From an uncultured Ilumatobacter sp. (GTDB lineage Bacteria; Actinomycetota; Acidimicrobiia; Acidimicrobiales; Ilumatobacteraceae), in the NCBI GenBank assembly GCA_905182555.1, contig CAJJBX010000014.1, positions 1-46,256 of the forward strand: 46,256 bases of DNA, read 5' to 3'. The notes beneath the pieces are model-generated. The model was not told the origin of the DNA. It saw only the letters and a program-made list of their open reading frames with translations, and made no database searches. Both the position numbers and the translations under genes were made by a program. Below, in pieces: positions 8,106-17,352 of this stretch. The number at the start of each line of letters is the position of its first letter. Within the stretch, counting starts at the first letter, position 1.

Positions 8106-8894
8106 ATGACCACACCTGCCAACTGGTATCGCGACCCCAACGGCCGCGCCGAGCTTCGCTACTGGGACGGCGAGGCCTGGACCGACCACGTCAGCACGGC
8201 CGGAGCTCAGAGCACCGACCCCGTCGAAGGCGGGGATGCTTCACCTGAGGCCGACAGCCTCGCCACAGGCCCCGCTGCAGGCAACGAAGCCACGGCCGCA
8301 GGCGGTGATGGAACGATCCTCACCGCGCCCGTCCTGGTCGTCAACCAGAAGGCCAAGCTGATCGAGCTGAACAACCAGTACAGCGTGTCCAGTCAGGATG
8401 GCCAGCAACTGGCGATGGTCAACCAGGTTGGCCAGTCGGCAGCCAAGAAGGTCTTGCGCTTCGTGAGCTCACTCGATCAGTTCATGACACACAAGCTGCA
8501 GGTCACCGACAATTCGGGGCAGGTATTGATGCAGCTGACTCGGCCGCGCAAGGTGGTGAAGTCCACAGTGATCGTCGAAAACGCCGCCGGCAACGAGATC
8601 GGCAAGATCGTTCAACAGAAGGCCATCGGCAAGATCAACTTCAATCTCGAGGCCAACGGCCAGACACTCGGTTCGATCAAGGGTGAGAACTGGCGCTCCT
8701 GGAACTTCCGCATCGAAGATGCCGATGGCAACGAGGTCGCACGAATCTCCAAGACCTTTGAGGGCTTCGCCAAGGCCATGTTCACCACCGCCGACAACTA
8801 TGTGGTGCAGATCCATCAGCGGATGCCCGAGCCGCTCAACACGTTGATCGTTGCGAGCGCCCTCTGTATCGATACGGCGCTGAAGCAAGACTGA
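8106..8894 (+). CDS. DUF2510 plus LURP-one/scramblase-like (tubby C-terminal type) protein
   Basis: The first 25 residues match DUF2510 (WYRDPNGRAELRYWDGEAWTDHV), a short actinobacterial module usually found at the N-terminus of membrane-associated proteins. An acidic, Ala/Gly-rich linker runs to about residue 70. The remainder is a repeated beta-rich domain with elements typical of LURP-one-related and phospholipid-scramblase folds (VVNQKAKLIEL, then YSVSSQDGQ, KLQVTDNSGQVLMQL, and FRIEDADGNEVARISK). Such domains bind lipids or DNA in other organisms; no activity can be assigned here. No membrane helix is evident. Convergent with the M23 peptidase gene downstream. Confidence 0.75.
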   Translation: MTTPANWYRDPNGRAELRYWDGEAWTDHVSTAGAQSTDPVEGGDASPEADSLATGPAAGNEATAAGGDGTILTAPVLVVNQKAKLIELNNQYSVSSQDGQQLAMVNQVGQSAAKKVLRFVSSLDQFMTHKLQVTDNSGQVLMQLTRPRKVVKSTVIVENAAGNEIGKIVQQKAIGKINFNLEANGQTLGSIKGENWRSWNFRIEDADGNEVARISKTFEGFAKAMFTTADNYVVQIHQRMPEPLNTLIVASALCIDTALKQD

Positions 8895-8938
8895 GGTTCG
8901 GCTGAGCCCCAGTGAGCCTGCGCCGGCTTGAGCCCGCT

Positions 8939-9635
8939 TTAGTAGCCGTCGTAGAAGGTAGCTGGGTCGCACGAGCAGCGGCAGTGGATCTTGCGCGACG
9001 TTGTTCGGACGGTATTCAAAGTGCAGGTGGTAATTCGAGTCGTCGTTGACGCCTGACGTCCCGGTATTACCAACGGTTCCGATCACATCGCCCTGCATAA
9101 CAATGTCGCCCTCTGCCAGACCCTCGGCGTGTGTTGCCATGTGGAAGTATTTGTAGGTGATGTTGTTCTCTTCGTCTTCCAGAGTCCAACCGTTGCCAGC
9201 ACCGTACGTCAGGCCACTGTCGACGTACTGCTTCGTGAGCTGACCAGTGACCACGGCGTAGAGGTCAGCGCCGCGTGAACCCGAAATGTCGAGGCCTTCG
9301 TGGGAACGCGAGCAGCCCGAGCCACGGCAGTCTCCGAAGTTGTCGGAAACCCAGCAACTTTCCTGCGCATCGACGGGGAACATGATCTGGCCGTCAGGGA
9401 TGGCCGTCGTGGTTTTCGGGGGCGGAATCCGCTCGGCAGGGGCCAAATTGTTCGCTTCGAGTGGTCCTGCAGCAGTGATGATTCTGCCGTTTGGCAGTGT
9501 GGCAACGGCACGATCGACAGCGAACAACCCAGCTGCTGCACCCAACCCAGCGCCAAGGAGGCGGCGGCGCGACATCCGGCCTCGCCGCGATTCAACGGCA
9601 ACGATGTCGTGGGGAAAGCGGTCGGAGACGGTCAT
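8939..9635 (-). CDS. TAT-exported M23 (LytM-type) metallopeptidase; frameshift near the C-terminus
   Basis: The protein begins with a twin-arginine signal (SRRRLLGAGLGAAAGLFAV) and carries the M23 zinc motifs HEGLDISGS (HxxxD) and HLHFEY (HxH), so it should be an exported peptidoglycan endopeptidase or a degenerate relative. As written the frame runs on for over 160 residues antisense to the neighbouring gene. Removing one G at 8957-8958 restores a natural ending, PSYFYDGY followed by TAA at 8939-8941, giving 231 residues. I therefore place the true end at 8939. Together with the paralogue encoded next door it forms a tandem pair. Confidence 0.8.
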
Positions 9636-9762
9636 ACGGGTTCAGCACATGCGAAGAGAGCAACAATGCATTCGGCAGCAGCCGATTTGAGCTTGACCAA
9701 ATTGTACGACAACATGGAATCCCTATCGACACGTAACCGTAATATTTCTTCGATCGTATTCG

Positions 9763-10377
9763 TCAATCATCGCACTGCGGTGGACCGATCGTGAAGCCTG
9801 CAGGGCGCGGCAACAGTGGCAGCGGGTCAACCGGAAATCCGATATTAGGGCTCAAACTTAGACGCCACACCTCAAAGTGCACATGCGCCCAGTTGGTATT
9901 GCCGGTGAAGCCCATCAGCCCGATCACCTGGCCAGCGGACACCGCATTTCCAACCTCCATGCCTTCGATGAACGCATCAAGGTGGTGGTAGCGGTAGTAG
10001 TTGTCGGCATCGTCGCGGAGCGTGATGTACCTGCCAGCACGAGTCGACTGCTCCATGCTGTTCACCACAGCGTCGGCGCACGCAAGCAACGGTCGACCTC
10101 GACCGGCGGAACATCCATTGCCGATGTCGATGCCCTTGTGCACGCCGTCCCGATAGCCATTCGGCATCACCAGATCACCTCCCGTCGGGTCGACCGGGAA
10201 GGCCAGTTCCCCCTCGATACCGAGCCGCTGGGCAGGCTCCAGCGCTCTTGCTGGGCCGGTGAGGTTCAGCGGCTCTGCCAGCACGCGAAAAGCTCCCAAT
10301 CCGAGAACGGACGCACCAAAAACGCCACCGACCGAGCCAATCAATTGGCGACGTGTGCGAGTAGATTCAAATACCAT
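9763..10377 (-). CDS. TAT-exported M23 (LytM-type) metallopeptidase
   Basis: ATG at 10377 begins a protein of 204 residues with a twin-arginine signal (TRTRRQLIGSVGGVFGASVLG). M23 motifs HKGIDIGNG and HVHFEVW are both complete, so zinc binding and peptidoglycan hydrolysis are plausible. It is a paralogue of the neighbouring M23 protein (same signal type, same order of motifs, similar ending PLPLLPRPAG). A longer frame upstream is antisense to the epimerase gene and is rejected. The start codon overlaps the start codon of the divergent epimerase gene in a shared CATG, leaving no intergenic space. Confidence 0.85.
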   Translation of the reverse strand: MVFESTRTRRQLIGSVGGVFGASVLGLGAFRVLAEPLNLTGPARALEPAQRLGIEGELAFPVDPTGGDLVMPNGYRDGVHKGIDIGNGCSAGRGRPLLACADAVVNSMEQSTRAGRYITLRDDADNYYRYHHLDAFIEGMEVGNAVSAGQVIGLMGFTGNTNWAHVHFEVWRLSLSPNIGFPVDPLPLLPRPAGFTIGPPQCDD

Positions 10378-11368
10378 GTCAGGGCGACGTGTCTTCGTGA
10401 GTGGAGTCGGCGGGGAACTGGGAACGCTCGTTGCCCGGATGCTCGAGGACGAGCCGTGGGTAGGTTCGCTTGCGGGAATCGACGCAGACCCACCGCGTCG
10501 ACGGCTGCAGCGTACGACATACCATCGCCTCTCGCCAGACAACCACGATCAAATCGTCGCCACGATCACCGACTTCAACCCGCACGTCTTGGTCCACGTC
10601 GGCGTGTGGGAACCCGATGCGCGCGCGTCGCCCAAGGCAGCCGGCGTGCTTACCGAACAGGCCGCAACGTCGATTCTTGGCGCCGCAGCCGAATGCCGTG
10701 CGCTCGAAAGCATCGTGGTACGCAGCGGAATTGAGATCTACGGGAGGGGCAAGGGGTCACTGACCCGCCCGGCGGAGAACGCTCCCATCCGACCGACTTC
10801 GGAGTACGGCCACACTCTTGCCGACATCGAGGCCATCGCTACCAGCGTCGCCAATCGGGCCGGTGTCACGGTCGGCGCCGTGCGACTTGCCTCGGTCTTC
10901 GGACCGCACGTCCCCTCGCCGCTCGGCCGCCTACTCCGTATGCCCGCCGTGCCGTTCAGCGCCCCTGCCGATCCGCCGTTCGCCGTCATTGAGCACAATG
11001 ACGCCGCCCGCGCGGTCGTCGCTGCTGCCCGCAACCAACTCGCTGAGCCGGTCAACGTGGTCGCATCGGGCGCGATCACCGCCTTGCACGCCATCCGGCG
11101 CGGCCGCCGAATTCCGGTGCCGATTTTCGGGTCGCAATGGCTCCTTGCCCGCAGGCTGAGCCACATGCTGGGCGCTCCGATCCCCGCCCATGTGGCCGAG
11201 ACGCTCACCCGCGGCCGCCTCGCCGACAACGGGCGCATGGAAGAACTGCTCGGGATCACCGCTGCCGTTTCGACCGTCGAGGTCATTGATCATCTGTATA
11301 ACTGGCCAAGCGTCGTACGCCGACCGGCCCTGGTCCCCGCCGCCCAACAGATCGGCGCAACAGCATGA
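10376..11368 (+). CDS. NAD-dependent epimerase/dehydratase (extended SDR)
   Basis: The 330-residue protein starts with the Rossmann motif RVFVSGVGGELGT and contains VHVGVWEP, a modified active-site region (VVRSGIEIYGRG), the SDR-like segment SEYGHTLADIE, and AVRLASVFGPHVPSPLGR. The usual YxxxK is present only as a loose variant (YGHTLADIE), so catalysis is uncertain. ATG at 10376 lets the Rossmann strand begin at residue 4. It is first of four closely packed plus-strand genes (overlap of 4 bp with the acyltransferase gene). TAGATT at 10362-10367 could act as a -10 element for a leaderless or near-leaderless transcript. Confidence 0.8.
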   Translation: MSGRRVFVSGVGGELGTLVARMLEDEPWVGSLAGIDADPPRRRLQRTTYHRLSPDNHDQIVATITDFNPHVLVHVGVWEPDARASPKAAGVLTEQAATSILGAAAECRALESIVVRSGIEIYGRGKGSLTRPAENAPIRPTSEYGHTLADIEAIATSVANRAGVTVGAVRLASVFGPHVPSPLGRLLRMPAVPFSAPADPPFAVIEHNDAARAVVAAARNQLAEPVNVVASGAITALHAIRRGRRIPVPIFGSQWLLARRLSHMLGAPIPAHVAETLTRGRLADNGRMEELLGITAAVSTVEVIDHLYNWPSVVRRPALVPAAQQIGATA

Positions 11369-12110
11369 GCCCCCCCTTGGGTCGCGTCGTCCAGTTCCCC
11401 GTCCGCCAAGGTGCCAGCCTGGCAGAAAGCACCACCAACACCACCCGGGCCGTATTCCGCCGCGTTACTGAAGAGCCACCTGGCCATGTCGACGACTGGG
11501 GTCGCGACGCCGGGCTGTTCCGCACCGTCACGATGCTGTCCGAAATTCGGTGGGCCGTGTCGACGGGCGGCGATCAACATCTTCCAGCCCGCACGGGCGC
11601 GCTCATCGTTGTCAACGCCCGACGCTTTTCGATGGCGCACGTCTACAGCGCCTTCGCGATCAGCCGAGCCGTCGATCGCCCGGTTCGATTCGTTGGCCGC
11701 CCCGACGACACAACACTCGGCGCGCTTACACAGCGCCTCGGCGGTCTCCTCGACGACCCTGACGAGGTCGCTGGCGCCCTGCGTGCTGGCGAACTGGTCG
11801 TCAGCGCCGCAGCGTCAAGTAGCCGGCCCCGCGAGGTAGGCACCGTCAACCACACAATCATTGGCGCAGCCGTGGCATCAGGCGTCGATGTGTTCCCCGC
11901 AGCGACCACCAGCTCGCCGTTCAGCCGAAGAGCCCGCATCGAAATCGGTTCGGCCATTCGCGGCGGCCGACGTCGCCGAGGCCCTCTCGCCGAGTACGAG
12001 CTCGCCAACAAGCCGGCGAGCAGATCAGTCTGTTGCTCACTGAGATGGGTGACATCAACACAGGGACGCCACTCGACTGGCTCCCACTCAGCGGCCTGGG
12101 CGGCAACTGA
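11365..12110 (+). CDS. Degenerate phospholipid/glycerol acyltransferase-like protein; one frameshift
   Basis: Sequence order resembles PlsC-type acyltransferases: GALIVVNARRFSM where the HX4D box would be, VDRPVRFVGRPD, LRAGELVV, GVDVFPAA, and RARIEIGSAI. The first block has Asn instead of the catalytic His, so activity is doubtful. The frame is lost near 12013-12015. One added base there restores EQISLLLTEMGDINTGTPLDWLPLSGLGGN and a TGA at 12108-12110, giving about 248 residues. That stop overlaps the next start codon (TGATG), which supports the reconstruction. Encoded between an epimerase and an alpha/beta hydrolase, perhaps in lipid metabolism. Confidence 0.65.
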
Positions 12111-12970
12111 TGACCTACGTCCGCGCCACCGATGGCGTCCGCATCCACTACCGGGTCACCGGTCGGCCAGGTGCACCGCCAATCCTGTTCGTGCAGGGCC
12201 TCGGCGCAGACAAGCACGGCTGGGACCTCCAACGGCTCGCATCGGCGCCTTGGTACCAGGCAGTCGCCCTCGACAACCGTGGCGCCGGACGCTCCGACAA
12301 GCCACATGGTGAGTATTCACTCGAGCAGATGGCGCAGGACGCAATCACCGTCCTCGACCACGCCGGTGTCGAAAAGGCCCACGTGGTCGGGGCATCGATG
12401 GGCGGCGCCATCAGCCAAATCATCGCAGTCAAATACCCCGAACGAGTTCGCTCGCTCACGCTCGCCTGCACTGCGGGCCAGCACCATCCCTGGCGCGAGG
12501 ACCTGCTGTCGAGTTGGCGCGACACGGCGCTCAGCAACGGGATCGGGTCCATGGGCCAAGAAGCTGCCCGCTGGGTCATCGGCCCGCGATCGTTCCGCCG
12601 GCTGCTCCCTGCAATGGGCTGGCTTGGGCCACTTGCGTTGGGTCGGCCATCGCATGCATTCGCGGCGCAGGTCGACGCCATCTTGAACGTCGACATGACA
12701 TACGCCGACGAGCTCGCAAACATTTCCGTGCCGACGCTCGTCGTTGTTGGCAATCAAGACATCCTCACACCACGGGGCGACAGCGAAGAGCTAGCTGAGC
12801 GGATCCCCACAGCCGAACTGGCCGTCATCAGTGGCGCTGCCCACGGGCTCATGGTCGAACATGCCGGATCGTTCAACCGGGTCCTGTTCGAGTTCTTGAA
12901 GCGGGCCGAAGCAGCGCACCAACAACGCACCGCCGAAGTGGAACCGTCCATCGAATCTGCGGCATCCTGA
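12110..12970 (+). CDS. Alpha/beta hydrolase
   Basis: The 286-residue protein shows the oxyanion region LFVQGLGADKHGWD, the DNRGAGRSDKP strand-loop, the nucleophile elbow GASMGG near residue 97, the acid in VGNQDILTP, and the His in GAAHGLM. This is the classical Ser-Asp-His arrangement of the epoxide-hydrolase/esterase-like branch. The start overlaps the upstream acyltransferase stop by one base, so the two are translationally coupled. The substrate is unknown; the acyltransferase-like neighbour suggests a lipid or ester, by context only. Confidence 0.88.
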   Translation: MTYVRATDGVRIHYRVTGRPGAPPILFVQGLGADKHGWDLQRLASAPWYQAVALDNRGAGRSDKPHGEYSLEQMAQDAITVLDHAGVEKAHVVGASMGGAISQIIAVKYPERVRSLTLACTAGQHHPWREDLLSSWRDTALSNGIGSMGQEAARWVIGPRSFRRLLPAMGWLGPLALGRPSHAFAAQVDAILNVDMTYADELANISVPTLVVVGNQDILTPRGDSEELAERIPTAELAVISGAAHGLMVEHAGSFNRVLFEFLKRAEAAHQQRTAEVEPSIESAAS

Positions 12971-12974
12971 CCTG

Positions 12975-13916
12975 ATGCGTGTTGCGATTATTGGAGCCGG
13001 CCTCGCCGGATTGGTTGCTGGACGTGAGCTCGTTCACGGCGGCGCTGACGTCATTGTCTTCGACAAGGGCCGATCACCAGGTGGGCGGCTGGCAACGCGC
13101 CGCATCGGCGGCGCCACGCTTGACCACGGCGCCCAGTTCTTCACCGTCCGAAGCCCGGCCTTCGCGGCACAAGTCGCCGACTGGGAAAAGCGTGGCCTCG
13201 TCCATGTCTGGAACCATGGTTTCGACGGCGGCGACGGGCACCCCCGCTACGTCGCCACAAACGGCATGAACTCGCTGGCCAAAGACCTTGCCACCGACCT
13301 CAACGTGCAGTGTTCCACCATGGCCTTTGCTATTCGTGACGAACCTGATGTCAGCGGCATCACCGTGGTCATCGATGACGGCACGGCGCACACCGTCGAC
13401 GCCGTGGTCGTTACCTGCCCAATCCCCCAGGCATTCGCACTGATGATCGACGGCGGCATCGACCTCGATGAGGCCCTGTTCCGTACCGACTACGACCGGA
13501 CTGTTGGCCTCCTTGTGCGGCTCGACGGCCCGGCCGCGATTCCGGCCAGTGGCGGCATCCAAGACGCCGATGAGGTCTTCAGTTTCATCGGCGATAACGC
13601 CGCAAAGGGCGTCAGCGCAGAACCTGGCGTCACGTTCCACGCCAACCCGGCCTGGAGCGAAGCTCATTGGAACGACGAGAACAACACGCTGGTCGATCAG
13701 CTCACCGCAGCTGCGCAGCCGTGGCTCGGCAACGCCTCGATCCTCGAACACTCACTCAAAAAGTGGCGGCTCGCAACACCACGCTCAATCTGGCCCGACC
13801 CGTGTTGGACGACGGCCAACGGCCGAGTCGTCATGGCTGGGGATGCGTTCGCCGGTCCGAAAATCGAAGGAGCCCACAATTCCGGCCTCGCCGCAGCACA
13901 CACCCTGCTCGACTGA
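12975..13916 (+). CDS. FAD-dependent NAD(P)/amine oxidoreductase (renalase-like)
   Basis: The 313-residue protein opens with the dinucleotide-binding motif VAIIGAGLAGLVAGREL and an FAD-contacting segment FDKGRSPGGRLATRR. The next region, LDHGAQFFTVRSPAF, is characteristic of renalase-like flavoproteins. A C-terminal FAD motif GRVVMAGDAFAGPKIEGAHNSG completes the fold. It probably oxidises a small amine or NAD(P)H-related substrate in the cytosol; the substrate cannot be fixed from sequence. It starts 5 bp after the hydrolase stop and ends the four-gene run. Convergent with the downstream gene, with 53 bp between. Confidence 0.85.
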   Translation: MRVAIIGAGLAGLVAGRELVHGGADVIVFDKGRSPGGRLATRRIGGATLDHGAQFFTVRSPAFAAQVADWEKRGLVHVWNHGFDGGDGHPRYVATNGMNSLAKDLATDLNVQCSTMAFAIRDEPDVSGITVVIDDGTAHTVDAVVVTCPIPQAFALMIDGGIDLDEALFRTDYDRTVGLLVRLDGPAAIPASGGIQDADEVFSFIGDNAAKGVSAEPGVTFHANPAWSEAHWNDENNTLVDQLTAAAQPWLGNASILEHSLKKWRLATPRSIWPDPCWTTANGRVVMAGDAFAGPKIEGAHNSGLAAAHTLLD

Positions 13917-13969
13917 GACACGACCCCCGCGACTCAGCTACGAGGCTGGACCAGCCACGAGTCATCGAT

Positions 13970-14731
13970 CTATTCCTGGCTGGCAGGTTGGCTGGCAGGT
14001 TCACTGGCGACCGGATTGACCGTTTCATCGAGCTGCGTCAACTGATCGATCGGCGTCACCGGCGTGTTGCCGATCGGCAGGTCGACAGGCTGTTCGACGG
14101 CCGGAATCGTTACGTCAGGCGCCTCGGTGCCCGTGCAGCGGACCTCGGTGACCAACTGCGTTTCGAGGTCGACCACCGACGTGCTGCCAGGGCCAAAGCG
14201 ACGCAGGAAATCACTGAAGCTGACGATGTCCTCGCCTTCACAAAACCGATCGATGACTGGGGCATATCTGATCTTCCAGCCGTTCTCGAACAGGGCGTAG
14301 CCGTCTTGGAGATCGAGGATCGGTGGAAGTTCGACGGTCTCACGCTCGGCTTTCGGCAGGGTCGCGAACCAGACAACCGCGTCGCCGAGCAGGTCAGCGA
14401 ACACGGCGCAGCGGTTCAACAACTTCAGGTCGCAATTGATTTCTCCCGGCGTTCCGGGCGCAACACGCATCACCTTGCTCCCTGGGAGCACGAAATCGAT
14501 AAATCCGTCGGTCAAACCGTCATCTTTCAACCCGAACCCGAAGTCGTCAGACGTCTCCATCGACAAGACCGGCGAGATGAAGTCGATCTTGCGGTTGAGA
14601 ACCTCGGTCTCGATGATCGCAGTCAGCTCGTCGTCATCAACAAAGACGGCATTGATCAGGAGCGCCAAACCGGCGAGCGCCGCAACCGCTGCAACGAACC
14701 GCCAGGTGAACAGTTGCCGCACGACCGACAA
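13970..14731 (-). CDS. Membrane-anchored hypothetical protein downstream of hemL
   Basis: The 253-residue protein has one N-terminal transmembrane helix (residues 9-27) and then a soluble region with four Cys residues (EINCDLKLLNRCAVF, DRFCEGED, EVRCTGTE) that could form two disulfides outside the membrane. It ends in a Pro/Ser/Gln tail with a short repeat (SEPASQPASQE) coded by a tandem tggctggcaggt element. I do not recognise the family. It lies 44 bp downstream of hemL on the same strand and so probably shares the hemB-hemL transcript; this is positional evidence only. Confidence 0.65.
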   Translation of the reverse strand: MSVVRQLFTWRFVAAVAALAGLALLINAVFVDDDELTAIIETEVLNRKIDFISPVLSMETSDDFGFGLKDDGLTDGFIDFVLPGSKVMRVAPGTPGEINCDLKLLNRCAVFADLLGDAVVWFATLPKAERETVELPPILDLQDGYALFENGWKIRYAPVIDRFCEGEDIVSFSDFLRRFGPGSTSVVDLETQLVTEVRCTGTEAPDVTIPAVEQPVDLPIGNTPVTPIDQLTQLDETVNPVASEPASQPASQE

Positions 14732-14775
14732 CGTAGCGTTGCGAGCCCAGCGATCGACGGCACCTGCGCCTTGTC

Positions 14776-16129
14776 TCAGCCGTCTACGGCAGACGTTGCA
14801 GCGCGATGTGCCGCGGCAACAATCGCGTCGAGCGCATCGTCCGTGTGACCGAGACCCACAAAAATCGCCTCATACGCACCCGGCGCCATTGCCACGCCTT
14901 CGGCGAGCATCGCCTGGAAGAATCGCGAGTAAGCAGCCTCATCTGTCCGCTTGGCATCGTCGAAGTTCACCACGGTGCCGACCGCAGAGCCGCAGAGCAT
15001 TCCAACCAACGTTCCAACGACCGGGAACGAAGCCGCAAAGCCAGCCGATGCACAAGCGTCCCCCAGACCGTCTGCCAGGCGGCTTGCGCGAGCTCGAAGT
15101 TCGATGTACACGTCAGGCGTGAGCTGATCGAGGGCAGCGAGCCCGGCTGCCGTGGCGAGCGGGTTGCCGGAGAGCGTGCCGGAGTGGAAGACCGGCCCGA
15201 GCGGCGACAGATGCTCCATGATGTCGGCCCGACCGCCGATGCTGCCGATCGGCAGGCCACCACCGATCACCTTGCCGAAACAAGTGATGTCCGGCGTGAC
15301 CCCGCACATCGCCAGCGAACCATGTTCCGAGCCTGCCGAACCCAGTGATCACCTCATCGAAGATCAACAGTGCGCCGACGCGATCGCATTCGGCGCGGAG
15401 CCCCTCGAGAAAACCGGCAACCGGCGCAACGACACCCATGTTCGCAGCAACGGGTTCGATGATGACTGCTGCAACGCTGTCGTCGAGTTCGGGGACCACG
15501 TTGTAGGGCACGACCATGGTCTCAGCAACCGATGCATTGGGGACGCCGGCCGTGCCGGGCAACCCCAGTGTCGCCACGCCGCTCCCGCCTGCGACCAGGA
15601 GGGCGTCGGTGGCGCCGTGGAAGTTGCCGGCGAACGTGACAATCCGATCACGACCAGTTGCTCCCCGGGCGAGGCGGATGGCGGTGCTGGTTGCTTCAGT
15701 GCCCGAGTTCATCAGACGGACGCGTTCGCAGCTCGGCACACGCTCGCTGATCGCTTCAGCCAACTTCATCTCACGCGGGGTCGGGGCGCCGTACGACGTG
15801 CCATCGACAACTGCGGCGGTAATCGCTTCGGTAATCGCAGGATGGGCATGCCCGAGAATCACGGCGCCGTAGCTCTGGACAAGGTCGTAATAGCTGGTGC
15901 CCTCGACATCGGTGATCGTTGCACCCTTCGCGCGTGCAACCACGTAGGGCTCACCGCCAACGGAGTTGAATGCGCGGATTGACGAGTTGACGCCACCCGG
16001 GATAACGGCTTTGGAACGGGCGAACATTGTCGTGTTCGACGCCAAACCAGCGCCCGTGCAGACGGTGGCAGTACAGCCCGCTGCTGCGCAGCCGATGGGG
16101 TCACAATAGGGAATCATCTGGTCAGTCAT
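14776..16129 (-). CDS. hemL: Glutamate-1-semialdehyde 2,1-aminomutase; one internal frameshift
   Basis: The PLP enzyme converts glutamate-1-semialdehyde to 5-aminolevulinate. The N-terminal part contains [33 protein letters not shown], and the cofactor motif FDEVITGF. The C-terminal part, in another frame, contains [20 protein letters not shown] with the PLP lysine, then [15 protein letters not shown]. The two join if one base is removed or two are restored near 15337-15340; the near-invariant Arg after ITGF suggests two missing bases. The annotated start at 16129 adds an unusual Cys-rich leader ([15 protein letters not shown]), so the true start may be nearer [10 protein letters not shown]. 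Follows hemB on the same strand. Confidence 0.88.
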
Positions 16130-16147
16130 GGGATGCGTCCGTTCCTG

Positions 16148-16178
16148 CGGTCACACTGTGCCTGGCACAGTGTGACCG
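16148..16178. promoter_or_regulatory. Near-perfect 31-bp palindrome between hemB and hemL
   Basis: Two 15-base arms (cggtcacactgtgcc and its exact complement) flank a single central t. In RNA this would form a strong hairpin in the 56-bp space between hemB and hemL. No U-tract follows in the direction of transcription, so it is not a typical intrinsic terminator. It could be an attenuator, an mRNA-stabilising hairpin or a protein-binding site. Confidence 0.7.
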
Positions 16179-16185
16179 GTCGGCG

Positions 16186-17160
16186 TTAGCGGTGGTTCTC
16201 GGCGAACCAACGGGTGAAGTAAGTGAGGATGATGTTCGCTCCAGCGCGCTTGATCGCCGTCAACTGCTCCAGCGCGACAGCATCGCCGTCGATCCAGCCA
16301 TTGTCGGCAGCGGCATGGATCATCGCGTATTCCCCACTGACGTGATACGCCGCCACAGGCACATCGACGCGTGCCGCAGTGTCAGCTACTATATCAAGAT
16401 AAGGCAAGCCTGGCTTAATCATAACCATGTCAGCGCCTTCAGCAAGGTCGAGGTCGACTTCACGCTGCGCTTCACGGGTGTTGCGGTAGTCCTGCTGGTA
16501 TCCCCTGCGGTCGCCGCCGTCGGCAATCTCGACGTCGACAGCGTCGCGGAACGGCCCGTACAGTCCGCTGGCGTATTTGGCCGCGTAGGCGAGAATTGCG
16601 ACGTCAGTGAAATTCTCGGCATCAAGCCCCGAGCGAATCGCAGCGACTTGGCCGTCCATCATTCCGCTCGGAGCCACCACGTGGGACCCGGCGCGCGCCT
16701 GGGCGAGCGCTGCAGCGACGTACAGGTCGAGAGTCTTGTCGTTGTCGACCACGCCGTGTTCGTCGACAATGCCACAGTGTCCATGGCTCGTGTATTCGTC
16801 GACGCACAGATCAGTCATCACGACCATGTCGTCACCGACTTCGCTACGCAGGTCACCGAGCGCCAACTGCACAATGCCCTCTGGGTCATAGGCGCCGCTA
16901 CCGACCGCATCTTTCTCGGCGGGGACCCCGAACAAGATCACCGACTTCACACCGAGAGCTGCCAGTTCGGTCACTTCGGCACGAAGCGAGTCACGAGTGT
17001 GCTGCATCACACCCTTGAGCGATTGGATTGGCTGCGGCTCAGCAATCCCCTCTCGCACGAACAGCGGCGCGATCAGATCATCGGTCCGGACATGGGTCTC
17101 GGCCAACAGATCACGCATCGCTGCGGTCCGGCGAAGTCGACGAGGACGGATCACAGGCAC
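16186..17160 (-). CDS. hemB: Porphobilinogen synthase (5-aminolevulinate dehydratase)
   Basis: The 324-residue enzyme condenses two 5-aminolevulinate molecules to porphobilinogen. Visible signatures are RPRRLRR at the N-terminus, DLCVDEYTSHGHCG (residues 117-130), YAAKYAS with one active-site Lys, and MVMIKPGLPYLD with the Schiff-base Lys. The metal-site positions are Cys119, Asp121 and Cys129, the mixed Cys/Asp arrangement common in actinobacteria. It begins the hemB-hemL-hypothetical transcript on the minus strand. In related genomes I would expect hemD immediately upstream; here about 4 kb of unrelated DNA separates them. Confidence 0.95.
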   Translation of the reverse strand: MPVIRPRRLRRTAAMRDLLAETHVRTDDLIAPLFVREGIAEPQPIQSLKGVMQHTRDSLRAEVTELAALGVKSVILFGVPAEKDAVGSGAYDPEGIVQLALGDLRSEVGDDMVVMTDLCVDEYTSHGHCGIVDEHGVVDNDKTLDLYVAAALAQARAGSHVVAPSGMMDGQVAAIRSGLDAENFTDVAILAYAAKYASGLYGPFRDAVDVEIADGGDRRGYQQDYRNTREAQREVDLDLAEGADMVMIKPGLPYLDIVADTAARVDVPVAAYHVSGEYAMIHAAADNGWIDGDAVALEQLTAIKRAGANIILTYFTRWFAENHR

Positions 17161-17352
17161 CCGACCAGCCTAGGAGACACACTCCGACAGACCCATCCCC
17201 GAAATAGAGACCAAATTGCCGCGCCGACGCGGCGAGACGGACTCCATTTCGGATTGCGGGTGGGGAAGGGGTACGACTGACGGCGAGGTGGACTCGGGTG
17301 CGAGGCACGGTGCAGGGCCAATCAGTAATATTGGAGTCTTGCCAGTGCAGAC

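Noticed and set aside
8469..8938. C-terminal 160-residue extension of the first M23 peptidase antisense to the LURP-one gene
   Set aside because: A single extra G at 8957-8958 explains it. Removing the base gives a natural PSYFYDGY ending and a stop at 8939, whereas the extension has no family similarity and lies opposite a well-supported gene.
13917..13969. Bidirectional terminator between the convergent FAD oxidoreductase and hypothetical gene
   Set aside because: No stable symmetrical stem or T-tract could be found in these 53 bases.
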